A stretch of DNA of 64,000 nt from Sneathiella aquimaris (GTDB lineage: Bacteria > Pseudomonadota > Alphaproteobacteria > Sneathiellales > Sneathiellaceae), in assembly GCF_026409565.1 (NCBI RefSeq), contig NZ_CP112881.1:1-64000 (forward strand), read 5' to 3'. Shown here piece by piece: positions 21,330-29,716 of the stretch. Position numbers and translations under genes: made by a program. Below the pieces are notes generated by a model that did no database searches, was not told the DNA's origin, and saw only the letters and a program-made list of their open reading frames with translations. Within the stretch, counting starts at the first letter, position 1. The number at the start of each line of letters is the position of its first letter.

Positions 21330-21908
21330 TTGGAACTTGAAACCTATTTCCAGGAAGAACTGGAAGATCACGCCGAAACTCTGGCGAAAAGCCGGGCAAC
21401 GCTGCAAACACCCTTCATGGAGATGCTCGCAGCATGGGAAAAATCGATCCTCAACGGCGGAAAAATACTGTTCTTTGGTAATGGGGGGAGCGCTGCTGAC
21501 GCCCAGCATTTATCGGCTGAACTGGTTATCCGCTTTATCAGCGACCGCGCCCCCATTGCAGCGATCGCCCTCAACACCGATACCTCAGCCCTGACAGCAG
21601 GCGCTAATGATCTGGGGTATGACGCTGTTTTTGCCCGGCAGGTGGAAGCCCTTGGAAAAGCTGGCGATGTTGCGGTTGGCCTTTCGACATCGGGAACCAG
21701 TCCCAATGTGGTTGCGGCCCTTCAAATGGCCAGACAAAAAGGACTGGTCACCTGTGCAATGACCGGTCGGGATGGCGGCGTGATGCCCAAACTTGCGGAT
21801 CATACCTTGATTATCCCGGCGCACTCTACTCGGCGCATCCAGGAAATGCATATCACCTTCGGACATATGCTGTGCGGTGCTTTGGAAAAACGATTAAAAC
21901 TGGCCTGA
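21330..21908 (+). CDS. gmhA: Sedoheptulose 7-phosphate isomerase
   Basis: SIS-domain enzyme, 192 residues, that converts sedoheptulose 7-phosphate to D-glycero-D-manno-heptose 7-phosphate, the first step of ADP-heptose synthesis for LPS. Recognised by FFGNGGSAADAQHLSAELV near 50-68, LSTSGTSPNVV near 118 and the C-terminal EMHITFGHMLCGALE. The start is TTG with GAGGA nine bases upstream; the next ATG would remove the first helix. It is followed after three bases by hldE. Confidence 0.93.
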   Translation: MELETYFQEELEDHAETLAKSRATLQTPFMEMLAAWEKSILNGGKILFFGNGGSAADAQHLSAELVIRFISDRAPIAAIALNTDTSALTAGANDLGYDAVFARQVEALGKAGDVAVGLSTSGTSPNVVAALQMARQKGLVTCAMTGRDGGVMPKLADHTLIIPAHSTRRIQEMHITFGHMLCGALEKRLKLA

Positions 21909-21911
21909 TCC

Positions 21912-23393
21912 ATGACAGAAGCGATGCCCCTGAGCGTGATCATTGAAAATTTCAAATCCCTATCCGTCCTGTGTCTGGGCGATGTGATGCTGGACCGCTT
22001 CACCTATGGAACTGCCGGGCGCATTTCACCAGAGGCCCCCATTCCTGTCCTCAGCATTTCGCATCAACAATCCATGCTTGGCGGAGCGGGTAATGTGGTG
22101 CGCAATATCCTGTCCCTTGGCGGATCAGCCACCCTGGTTGCCGTGATCGGCGATGATCCTGAAGGGCGGGAAGTCCGTCATCTCCTTGAAAAGGAAGACA
22201 AGCTTACCGATGCACTCATTTCATCGGGACGTCGGCCAACCACTGTAAAAACCCGGTATATCGCTGATGGTCAGCAGTTATTAAGGGCTGATGCAGAAGC
22301 CTCTCATGCGTTGGGGCAGGAAACCGCACAAAAAATAATCGCCGCTTTCGAGGCCGCGCTTGATCAATGCGACATCGTTATTTTATCAGACTACGCCAAA
22401 GGCGTATTATCCGATGAAGTTCTGTCCGCAGTCATCAAATTGGCAGGATCGGCCGGAAAACCTGTTATTGCGGATCCGAAATCCACAGATTTCAAAAGAT
22501 ATGCCGGTGTTACTTTATTAACACCAAACCGAAAAGAAATGACCACCGCCGCCGGATTACCCTGTGACAGCGATACCCAGACCGAAAAAGCCGCCCGGTT
22601 CGTCATGCAACGGGATGGTATTGATACGCTGCTGGTCACCCGGTCCGAAGCCGGTATGAGCCTTGTTTCAGGAAGTTCAGCCCATCATATTCCAGCACAG
22701 GCGCAGGAAGTCTTTGATGTGTCCGGTGCCGGTGACAGTGTTATTGCAACTTTGGCCCTTGCTATCGGAGCCGGGGCCTCCCCGGCAGATGCTGCCACGC
22801 TTGCGAATTTAGCGGGCGGCATTGTCGTTGCCAAAACAGGCACCGCTGCGGTGTCAACCGACGAGCTGTCCGCCGCCCTGCATAATGAGGAAGTGCGGCA
22901 GACCGATGAGAAGGTCACATCCCTCAGCCAGGCACTGGAAATTGTTAATAACTGGCGGGCACGGGGCTTGAAAGTCGGGTTCACCAATGGCTGTTTTGAT
23001 CTGATCCATCCGGGCCATATTTCCCTGATTAAACAGTCTAAAGCCGAATGTGACCGTCTGATCATTGGCCTGAATACTGATGACAGTATCAAGCGCTTAA
23101 AAGGGCCGGATCGGCCTGCTACAAATGAAACATCCCGGGCGATTGTTCTGGCAAGCCTTGAAGATGTAAATCTTGTTGTTCCCTTTGCAGAAGACACCCC
23201 CCTTAAGCTAATTGAAGAAATTAAGCCCGATATTCTGGTAAAAGGGGCCGATTATACCGTTGAAACTGTCGTTGGGGCCGATTTAGTGATGGATTATGGC
23301 GGACGGGTTCATCTGGCAGAGCTGAAAGAAGGTTTCAGCACAACACGGACCATTCAGAAACTTCTGGATATCGATAAGAAGAAAGCACCTTAA
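21912..23393 (+). CDS. hldE: Bifunctional heptose 7-P kinase / heptose 1-P adenylyltransferase
   Basis: Two-domain enzyme, 493 residues. The N-terminal ribokinase-type domain (about 1-325) has LGDVMLDRFTYG, GGAGNVVRNI and the DVSGAGDSVIATLAL anion hole with catalytic Asp. The C-terminal nucleotidyltransferase domain (about 350-490) has FTNGCFDLIHPGHISLI, GLNTDDSIKRLKGP and the RTIQKLL end. It makes the 1,7-bisphosphate and later ADP-heptose. It lies tightly between gmhA and hldD (3-base gaps). GmhB, which removes the 7-phosphate between its two reactions, is not in this cluster. Confidence 0.95.
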   Translation: MTEAMPLSVIIENFKSLSVLCLGDVMLDRFTYGTAGRISPEAPIPVLSISHQQSMLGGAGNVVRNILSLGGSATLVAVIGDDPEGREVRHLLEKEDKLTDALISSGRRPTTVKTRYIADGQQLLRADAEASHALGQETAQKIIAAFEAALDQCDIVILSDYAKGVLSDEVLSAVIKLAGSAGKPVIADPKSTDFKRYAGVTLLTPNRKEMTTAAGLPCDSDTQTEKAARFVMQRDGIDTLLVTRSEAGMSLVSGSSAHHIPAQAQEVFDVSGAGDSVIATLALAIGAGASPADAATLANLAGGIVVAKTGTAAVSTDELSAALHNEEVRQTDEKVTSLSQALEIVNNWRARGLKVGFTNGCFDLIHPGHISLIKQSKAECDRLIIGLNTDDSIKRLKGPDRPATNETSRAIVLASLEDVNLVVPFAEDTPLKLIEEIKPDILVKGADYTVETVVGADLVMDYGGRVHLAELKEGFSTTRTIQKLLDIDKKKAP

Positions 23394-23396
23394 AGC

Positions 23397-24389
23397 ATGG
23401 CACAGCAGTATCTTGTAACCGGCGGCGCTGGTTTCATCGGCTCCAACATTGTGGCGGCCCTTTCTGAACGGGGCGATATCGTTCATGTCTGTGACTGGCT
23501 GGAAACGGGCGATAAATGGAAAAATCTGGCCCATCATGTGATCGCTGATTTTATCGATCCTGACACCCTGCAAACTTGGTTGCGCGAAAATGGTCAATCT
23601 TTGGATGGCATAATCCATATGGGTGCTATTTCAGCAACGACCGAGCGGGACGGCGACCAGATTTTAATGAAAAACTATCGCCCAACCAAAGCATTATGGG
23701 ACTTTGCCACCCATCATAGTGTTCCTTTTATCTTTGCCTCCTCAGCGGCTACCTATGGAGATGGGGCCGCCGGGTTTGACGATGATCAAAGCGAAGACGC
23801 GCTGGAAAAACTGTCTCCTTTAAATCTGTATGGCTGGAGCAAACATGCCTTTGACAAATTTGTTGCGCGGCAGGAGAAAACTGGCGCCCAAATGCCACCG
23901 CAATGGGCAGGCTTGAAGTTTTTCAATGTTTATGGTCCAAATGAATATCATAAAGAAGGCATGAAAAGCGTAATTGCCCAGTCTTACCCGAAAATCGCGG
24001 CAGGAGAGGCTGTTACCCTTTTCAAATCCCACAACCCGAAATACGAGGACGGGGGTCAGCTGCGGGATTTTGTTTATGTGAAAGACTGCGTGAAAGTCAT
24101 TCTCTGGCTTCTTGAAAATCGCACCGTTTCAGGATTGTTCAATCTGGGCACAGGAAAAGCAAGAAGCTTCAAGGATCTGGCATCAGCAACCTTCAAGGCT
24201 GCCGGGGTTGACGAAAAGATCCAGTATATTGATACCCCTGTCTCCATTCGGGACAAATACCAGTATTTCACAGAGGCCAACATGAAAAAGCTGCGCGATG
24301 CCGGTTATGGCGGTAATTTCTACAGTCTGGAAGACGGGATTGCCGAATATGTGACAGACTATCTGGCAAAGACAAACCCCTACCGGTAA
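23397..24389 (+). CDS. hldD: ADP-glycero-manno-heptose 6-epimerase
   Basis: Extended short-chain dehydrogenase, 330 residues, that epimerises ADP-D-glycero- to ADP-L-glycero-D-manno-heptose. The NADP-binding motif VTGGAGFIGSN is at 7-17; S116 region SSAATYG and the catalytic Y145-x3-K149 (YGWSK) are present. FFNVYGPNEYHKEGMKS near 177 is typical of RfaD/HldD. It ends the heptose operon. Confidence 0.94.
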   Translation: MAQQYLVTGGAGFIGSNIVAALSERGDIVHVCDWLETGDKWKNLAHHVIADFIDPDTLQTWLRENGQSLDGIIHMGAISATTERDGDQILMKNYRPTKALWDFATHHSVPFIFASSAATYGDGAAGFDDDQSEDALEKLSPLNLYGWSKHAFDKFVARQEKTGAQMPPQWAGLKFFNVYGPNEYHKEGMKSVIAQSYPKIAAGEAVTLFKSHNPKYEDGGQLRDFVYVKDCVKVILWLLENRTVSGLFNLGTGKARSFKDLASATFKAAGVDEKIQYIDTPVSIRDKYQYFTEANMKKLRDAGYGGNFYSLEDGIAEYVTDYLAKTNPYR

Positions 24390-24481
24390 TCCAGCGCATG
24401 CAAATGTTATTCAATGTGACGCGATCTGAAACGCCTGCCAACCTATATTCAGGGAACGCCAATCGTTTTTTCAGGGGTTAG

Positions 24482-25348
24482 ATGAAGAAAGACCGGATCG
24501 CTGCATTACTGTTTTTTTTATTATCGCTGCTCATCATTCAAGGGCTGACGGTAAATACCCTGCTTGCTGCACCAGCCGCAGAACTGGATCCGTTCTGGAA
24601 CAGGTCTGACGAAGCATCGACACGAACGGTTGACCATACAACCCTTGATCAGTTTCTGTTACGATATCGGGGGACAGGAACAGACGGGATTGCCCGAATT
24701 GCCTATGAACAGGTCACATCAAAAGACAAAACATCCTTACAATCCTATCTCGACAGACTTCAGAAAACCCCGGTCCTGTCATTGAACCGGAAACAGCAAT
24801 TTGCCTTCTGGGTTAATCTGTATAACGCCGCCACACTCGATCTGATACTGGATTACACCCCGCAATCCAGTATCAAAGAGATCAATATCTCCCCTGGTTT
24901 CTTCTCTGTAGGCCCATGGAAAAAGGACCTTCTGACAGTCGAAGGAAAGCCCGTATCGCTGGACAGGATCGAACATTCCATTCTACGACCCATCTGGCAG
25001 GATGCCCGGGTCCATTATGTTGTGAACTGTGCGTCTCTCGGGTGCCCTGATATCCCGGAACAAGCACTGAACGCAGAGCGACTGGAGCAACAGCTGGATG
25101 CCGCCGCCCGAGCCTTTATAAATCATCCTAGAGGAGTCACATTGGAAGATCCGGAAACCGTTGTGATTTCCAGCCTGTATAACTGGTTTTCGGAGGATTT
25201 CGGGCAGGATGAAACTGAAATTCTGGATCATATCCGCGCCTTTGCCGATCCTTCCCTGAAACAAAAGCTGAAAAACATCACTGCAATAGAGGGGTATCGA
25301 TATGACTGGTCCCTCAACAAGGCCGCTCGATCAGATCTGAAGTCGTAA
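24482..25348 (+). CDS. DUF547 domain protein, exported
   Basis: Product of 288 residues with a short basic N-terminus and hydrophobic segment (about 7-30, ending LLAAPAA), so exported or anchored. The DUF547 domain is recognised by NRKQQFAFWVNLYNAATLDLIL near 101-122, the VHYVVNCASLGCPDIPEQAL block near 178 and SSLYNWFSEDFG near 230. The family has a papain-like look with a conserved Cys, but no proven activity. Its last 18 bases overlap the end of the converging mmcB gene. Confidence 0.87.
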   Translation: MKKDRIAALLFFLLSLLIIQGLTVNTLLAAPAAELDPFWNRSDEASTRTVDHTTLDQFLLRYRGTGTDGIARIAYEQVTSKDKTSLQSYLDRLQKTPVLSLNRKQQFAFWVNLYNAATLDLILDYTPQSSIKEINISPGFFSVGPWKKDLLTVEGKPVSLDRIEHSILRPIWQDARVHYVVNCASLGCPDIPEQALNAERLEQQLDAAARAFINHPRGVTLEDPETVVISSLYNWFSEDFGQDETEILDHIRAFADPSLKQKLKNITAIEGYRYDWSLNKAARSDLKS

Positions 25349-25753
25349 CCGTTCGGCCGCCTGACGGGCAAATCGCAGGGTTATATTCCGCCGGCGTGTG
25401 GCATTCAGCTTGATATCTTCACAGGGCCGCAAAATTTCGGCATGAAAGGGATCGGCAATGATAATTCCCTGCTCAGCGGGCAATAGATCCAATGGGAAAT
25501 CATCCGCAACCGCAAAATAATAGCCATCGCAAAATTCCAGATATTCCGGCCATTTTCCATCGGATCGAAAATCAGCCGGGCTGCTTTTCACTTCGGCCAC
25601 CAGAATATGACCCTTTTTGTTAATCCCCATCACGTCAACCCGTCGGCCAGATTTCAGTTTAACTTCTGTCATACTGCTATAGCCAAGGGCCGTAAAAAGG
25701 ACCTGTACGCCTGCGGCCAGCCGTTTTCCAAGATCTGATCGGGCCTGCGTCAT
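25331..25753 (-). CDS. mmcB: MmcB family DNA repair protein
   Basis: Protein of 140 residues, PF06319-type. The predicted nuclease-like core is visible: E in TEVKLKSGRRVDVMGI, then LVAEVKSSPADFRSDGKW and YFAVADDF, resembling PD-(D/E)XK restriction-like folds. The Caulobacter member is a DNA-damage gene sensitive to mitomycin C. Its ATG overlaps the stop of the upstream XRE regulator (ATGA), so the two are probably translated together. Confidence 0.88.
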   Translation of the reverse strand: MTQARSDLGKRLAAGVQVLFTALGYSSMTEVKLKSGRRVDVMGINKKGHILVAEVKSSPADFRSDGKWPEYLEFCDGYYFAVADDFPLDLLPAEQGIIIADPFHAEILRPCEDIKLNATRRRNITLRFARQAAERLRLQI

Positions 25754-26118
25754 AATCGTTTCGGTGTGGAGTTTTTCAAGTAGGTCAGCATTTCCTGAAG
25801 GCGCGCTTCAGACAGGTTGCGAATTTCTTTTGCCAGTAAATTGGCATATTCCGTGGCAACCGGTGACAGGCCACTGGTATCAACCGTGGCTTTGGGGTGA
25901 GACAAGGCGGCAAGCCTGTGTAAATCCTCTGCCTCATCCCAGATAATATTGAAATAGGTGCAAATCTGTTCGACAAGAGACCAGGAAGGAAGGCCCCGCC
26001 GACCATGTTCCAGTGCAGACAGATAGGCCGAACTGATGGCTAGATCCTCGGCCATTTTTTTCAGGCTGATATCCTGTTCTTCTCGTAACGTTCTCACACG
26101 TAGACCAAAAGGCGTCAC
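25750..26118 (-). CDS. XRE-family transcription regulator
   Basis: Protein of 122 residues with an N-terminal Cro/C1 helix-turn-helix (about 6-62): LRTLREEQDISLKKMAEDL followed by AISSAYLSALEHGRRGLPS. The C-terminal half is helical and unassigned. The start is GTG. It sits between smr and mmcB in the leftward run. It is a helix-turn-helix/MmcB pairing whose target genes are unknown. Confidence 0.88.
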   Translation of the reverse strand: MTPFGLRVRTLREEQDISLKKMAEDLAISSAYLSALEHGRRGLPSWSLVEQICTYFNIIWDEAEDLHRLAALSHPKATVDTSGLSPVATEYANLLAKEIRNLSEARLQEMLTYLKNSTPKRL

Positions 26119-26136
26119 ACCGGGTTCTCCTTTCCC

Positions 26137-26808
26137 TTAACGGGCACGCTTCATCAAAACATAAAGGGCACCAGCGCCCCCATGTTTGATCTGGGCTGTC
26201 CGATAGTCAAGTACCAGGCGCTGCAAATCAGGTTCTGCGAGCCATTTGGGAACTTCTTCTTTCAAAACACCGCGGCGACCCCCGCCCATATAAGGTGCAT
26301 CATCCGTCTTATCGACCGAAGATCCTTTACCCGTAATGACAAGAACGCAGCGTTTGCCCTGCAAATAGGCGCCGTTCAGAAAAGATCGAAGCCGTTGATG
26401 GGCAACCCGCCGGTTCATCCCGTGCAAATCCACCCGGCCTTCAATGACCATCTTCCCTTTGCGCAGTTTTTCAGAACTGTTTCGGTCAAGACCTGGAACC
26501 GATTGTCGGGAGGACGGGACAACACTTTCACGAAACAGCGCATTATCTGTACCCTTCCGATAGGGTGCAGAACTGGGGCTATGTTTAAGGGCAGTTGCTT
26601 TTTTCCGGGGATCAGCCCGTTTTTTGGGAACGGATATCTCCTTTTCCGGGATTTTTTTGGCAAATTCTTCAAAACCGGTAAAACGATTGCTGCGGATCGG
26701 CGTGACATCTCTTAGAACATAGTTCCATAGATACAGATCCTCATCGGTCAGGCTTTTCCCTGATCCGCGCTTTTCCGGTTTTGATTTATTCGCTTTTCGA
26801 GCCATCAC
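26137..26808 (-). CDS. Smr domain protein
   Basis: Protein of 223 residues with a long basic, low-complexity N-terminal half and a C-terminal Smr domain (about 118-205). The domain shows VDLHGMNRRVAHQRLRSFL, VLVITGKGSS and the final KHGGAGALYVLMKR typical of small MutS-related proteins. Smr domains are nucleases or RNA-ribosome factors. The listed start is GTG directly before an ATG; it overlaps lutC by 23 bases. Confidence 0.92.
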   Translation of the reverse strand: MMARKANKSKPEKRGSGKSLTDEDLYLWNYVLRDVTPIRSNRFTGFEEFAKKIPEKEISVPKKRADPRKKATALKHSPSSAPYRKGTDNALFRESVVPSSRQSVPGLDRNSSEKLRKGKMVIEGRVDLHGMNRRVAHQRLRSFLNGAYLQGKRCVLVITGKGSSVDKTDDAPYMGGGRRGVLKEEVPKWLAEPDLQRLVLDYRTAQIKHGGAGALYVLMKRAR

Positions 26809-27475
26809 CCACCAAAATCACATGCAATCGCTTGGGGCCATGGGCGCCCATTATCAGCCGCTGTTCAATATCCGCTGTTCGGGACGGGCCAGAAATAAGG
26901 TTTACTGTACGCGGCAGACCCTGATCACCCATCTTGTCCCGAAGGGCATCCCACGCTTCCTCATAAGAGCCTTTCATATCCGATATATTAAGAACGGCGA
27001 TATGATTTTCAGGCAGAAAATTGATGGTTGATGGCGTCATGGCGCCAGAAGCCATCATTAAAGTCCCTGTTTCTGCCACACCGGCAAACGCCGGGGAGAC
27101 CCCAACCATATCTTCTTCTGCACCGGCACCTGAAACAATTTCCAACGTTGGCAAATCTGCCCAGTTCAATCCGGAAATCGCTTCGCTGGGTGATATTTTA
27201 AGGCGGGAGGGCAGGTTATGCTGTTTCAGATACTCCTGAACGCGCGCAGGAATATCTTCGGCACTCTCGACCCGTTCAACCGTCGTGGCCAATGCTTCCA
27301 TTTTGCTTTGAAATAAATCAACCTGCTCAGGCAAGGATCGTTGCCCCCGTTTCGGGATCAGATTCTTCTGATGCTCGGCCATTCTTTGTTTCAGGATATC
27401 CGCATGTTCGGATTTCAGGGGTCCGCGCCCTTTTTGCGCCCGAATACGGCTCAGGATTTTGGCTTTCGAACTCAT
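26786..27475 (-). CDS. lutC: Lactate utilisation protein LutC
   Basis: LUD-domain protein, 229 residues, third subunit of the LutABC L-lactate oxidase complex. Marks include VGVSPAFAGVAETGTLMMASG near 122-142, NFLPENHIAVL and RTVNLISGPSRTADIEQRLIMGAHGP near 190-210 read in parts. It overlaps lutB by four bases (ATGA) and the following smr gene by 23 bases. The cytoplasmic complex oxidises L-lactate to pyruvate. Confidence 0.93.
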   Translation of the reverse strand: MSSKAKILSRIRAQKGRGPLKSEHADILKQRMAEHQKNLIPKRGQRSLPEQVDLFQSKMEALATTVERVESAEDIPARVQEYLKQHNLPSRLKISPSEAISGLNWADLPTLEIVSGAGAEEDMVGVSPAFAGVAETGTLMMASGAMTPSTINFLPENHIAVLNISDMKGSYEEAWDALRDKMGDQGLPRTVNLISGPSRTADIEQRLIMGAHGPKRLHVILVGDGSKSE

Positions 27476-28896
27476 TTACTGCGCCCTCCCTGCTTTTTCC
27501 ATTGCTGCATGAAAGTCGAGCCTTGCGGTGCAGGCAGATCCCGAACAGCCGTCCATCCATTGGCAAATGGCAGGGATTTAAGGCGGCCTTTTTTGCCAGC
27601 CATCCTGCTCAAAATCCGTGCCGCCAGCCCTGTCGCAAACTGATATAATCGAGGGCGTTTCGCAAAATATCCCCAAAGTTCGATCCCCCATCGTTCAGGT
27701 TTTGGGGAGACCTGTTTTTCAAAGGCTTCTTCTCGCCAATGACGCAGGATCTTCGGCAGCGGTATGCGCACCGGGCAAACCTCTTCACACCGACCACAAA
27801 AAGTGGACGCATTGGGAAGATCGCGGGCTTCCTCCAGTCCCACCATTTGCGGATTTAACGCCGCACCAATGGGTCCCGGATATACCCAGCCATAACTGTG
27901 GCCGCCGACAGCATGATAAATCGGGCAATGGTTCATACAGGCACCGCATCTGATACAACGCAGCAACTCCTGCAATTCCGTACCAATCATTTCGGACCGG
28001 CCACCATCCAGCAGGATCACGTGAAAATTTTCCGGTCCGTCCAGATCATCGGATCGTTTTGGTCCCGTGGAAAAGGTCGTGTATACGGACATTTCCTGAC
28101 CTGTGGCGGAACGCGCCAGAACCCGCATAACCGTGCTGACATCTTCCAGCGTCGGCATCACTTTTTCAAGGCTGGCCACAACAATATGGGTTTTTGGCAA
28201 AGACTGGGTGAGGTCGCCATTTCCCTCATTGGTCACAATCACCGTTGAGCCGGTTTCTGCTACCAGAAAGTTTGCCCCGGTTATCCCCACATCAGCAGTG
28301 ACATATTTATGCCGAAGGACAGCCCGGGCTTCGCCAACCAGTTTTTCAGGATCTTCTTCCCGTTCTGTATAGCCATACTGTTGATGGTGTTCATGAAACA
28401 GTTCCGTTACCTGTTCCTTGGTTTTATGAACAGCGGGACCAATAATATGACTGGGCGGCTCATCAGCAAGCTGAATGATATATTCGCCCAGATCCGTCTC
28501 GATCGGTTCAATCCCTTCAGAGGCGAGAAATTTGTTCAGGGCAATTTCCTCGGTGATCATGGATTTACCCTTGGTCACTGTTTTGGCATCCACCTCCCGG
28601 CAGATTTTCAAAACAGCAGCCCGCGCGTCTGCTGCGGTGGAGCACCAATGAACATGGCCACCCTGTTCGGTGACCTTTTCCTCAAAATGCTCCAGGTAAT
28701 AATCCAGATTTTCCAGAACGTGATCTTTAATATCCCGCGCTTTGTCGCGCAAATCCTCAAATTCCGGCAGATCGGCCGCTGCGTTTGCCCGTGCTGTTGT
28801 AAATCCGGTTTTTACCCGGTTCAATGCTGCCCGCAGATCATCATCCTGCATGGCCTCATGAGCGTTTTCCTTGAACTTCCGGCTGGTAACCTGCAT
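27472..28896 (-). CDS. lutB: Lactate utilisation iron-sulfur protein LutB
   Basis: Protein of 474 residues combining an N-terminal LUD domain with a ferredoxin-like part. Iron-sulfur motifs are CIRCGACMNHCPIYH near 310 and CGRCEEVCPVRIPLPK near 365, enough for two 4Fe-4S clusters. VTKGKSMITEEIALN and TGANFLVAETGSTVIVTNEG are typical of LutB/LldF. Its ATG overlaps the lutA stop by one base (TGATG). Confidence 0.95.
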   Translation of the reverse strand: MQVTSRKFKENAHEAMQDDDLRAALNRVKTGFTTARANAAADLPEFEDLRDKARDIKDHVLENLDYYLEHFEEKVTEQGGHVHWCSTAADARAAVLKICREVDAKTVTKGKSMITEEIALNKFLASEGIEPIETDLGEYIIQLADEPPSHIIGPAVHKTKEQVTELFHEHHQQYGYTEREEDPEKLVGEARAVLRHKYVTADVGITGANFLVAETGSTVIVTNEGNGDLTQSLPKTHIVVASLEKVMPTLEDVSTVMRVLARSATGQEMSVYTTFSTGPKRSDDLDGPENFHVILLDGGRSEMIGTELQELLRCIRCGACMNHCPIYHAVGGHSYGWVYPGPIGAALNPQMVGLEEARDLPNASTFCGRCEEVCPVRIPLPKILRHWREEAFEKQVSPKPERWGIELWGYFAKRPRLYQFATGLAARILSRMAGKKGRLKSLPFANGWTAVRDLPAPQGSTFMQQWKKQGGRSK

Positions 28897-29666
28897 CAGT
28901 GTCCCTCCCCAAGGCCCGGCCCATCGGCCATGCCCGCCAAAATTTCGGCAATATGCAAAACTTTGACTTTATGGCCTTTTCGATGAAGGCGACCCGCAAT
29001 ATTCATCAAGCACCCTAAGTCCCCGGCGGTCAGCATGTCTGCGCCCGTTGCCAGAATATTATCGATCTTCCGATCCACCATTTCTTCCGAGATTTCAGAA
29101 TATTTGATACAAAATGTGCCGCCAAACCCACAACAGGCTTCCCGATCTTCGGCCTCGATCAGATCCAGTTCATCAACGGCACTCAATAAAGCCCTTGGCT
29201 GATCAACAACCTTCATTTCCCGAAGGCTGGAACAACTGTCGTGATAGGTTATTTTTTTGTCCAGTTTGACCCCTTCTGGCGCGTAATCGCACACATCTTT
29301 CAAGAAGGACACCAGTTCAAACGTCCGGCTGGCAAGGTCTTCCGCCTCAAGCAGCATCAACGGATCATCTTTGAACATCTCCGGATAATGTTTTTTGATC
29401 ATACCGGCACAAGAGCCTGATGGCGCAATGACATACCGAAAACGCTTGAACGTCTTGATTACGTTCCGGGCGATTTCCTGAGTACTGCGTTTATCCCCGG
29501 AATTGTAGGCCGGTTGACCGCAACAGGTTTGTGCATCCGGGACAATGACGGTAAACCCGGCCTGTTCCAACAATTTTATCGTCGCAAAACCAACCGACGG
29601 ACGGTTGATATCCACAAGGCATGTGACGAACAGCGCCACCTCTTTGGTCTCTTGCTTTTCAGACAT
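28896..29666 (-). CDS. lutA: Lactate utilisation protein LutA
   Basis: Protein of 256 residues with two CCG (DUF224) domains that bind iron-sulfur cofactors, as in LutA and GlcF/GlpC-type subunits. The motifs are DAQTCCGQPAYNSGD near 44 and REACCGFGGTFCIKYSE near 175, plus YHDSCSSLREMKV near 147. It starts lutABC, 50 bases after the mltA stop. No lactate permease or LutR regulator lies nearby, so transcription may come from the timA-mltA side or the 50-base gap. Confidence 0.94.
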   Translation of the reverse strand: MSEKQETKEVALFVTCLVDINRPSVGFATIKLLEQAGFTVIVPDAQTCCGQPAYNSGDKRSTQEIARNVIKTFKRFRYVIAPSGSCAGMIKKHYPEMFKDDPLMLLEAEDLASRTFELVSFLKDVCDYAPEGVKLDKKITYHDSCSSLREMKVVDQPRALLSAVDELDLIEAEDREACCGFGGTFCIKYSEISEEMVDRKIDNILATGADMLTAGDLGCLMNIAGRLHRKGHKVKVLHIAEILAGMADGPGLGEGH

Positions 29667-29716
29667 GCAAATATACTCCCAAGCTCTGCAGGGAACTATA
29701 CTGTCATCATCCCGGT

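Noticed and set aside
28010-28030. TCACGTGAAA in lutB as a fifth parS
   Set aside because: Only the core matches; about five of sixteen consensus positions differ.
28309-28986. 225-codon rightward frame opposite lutB/lutA
   Set aside because: It lies antisense to two fully recognisable lactate-utilisation genes and has shadow-like composition.
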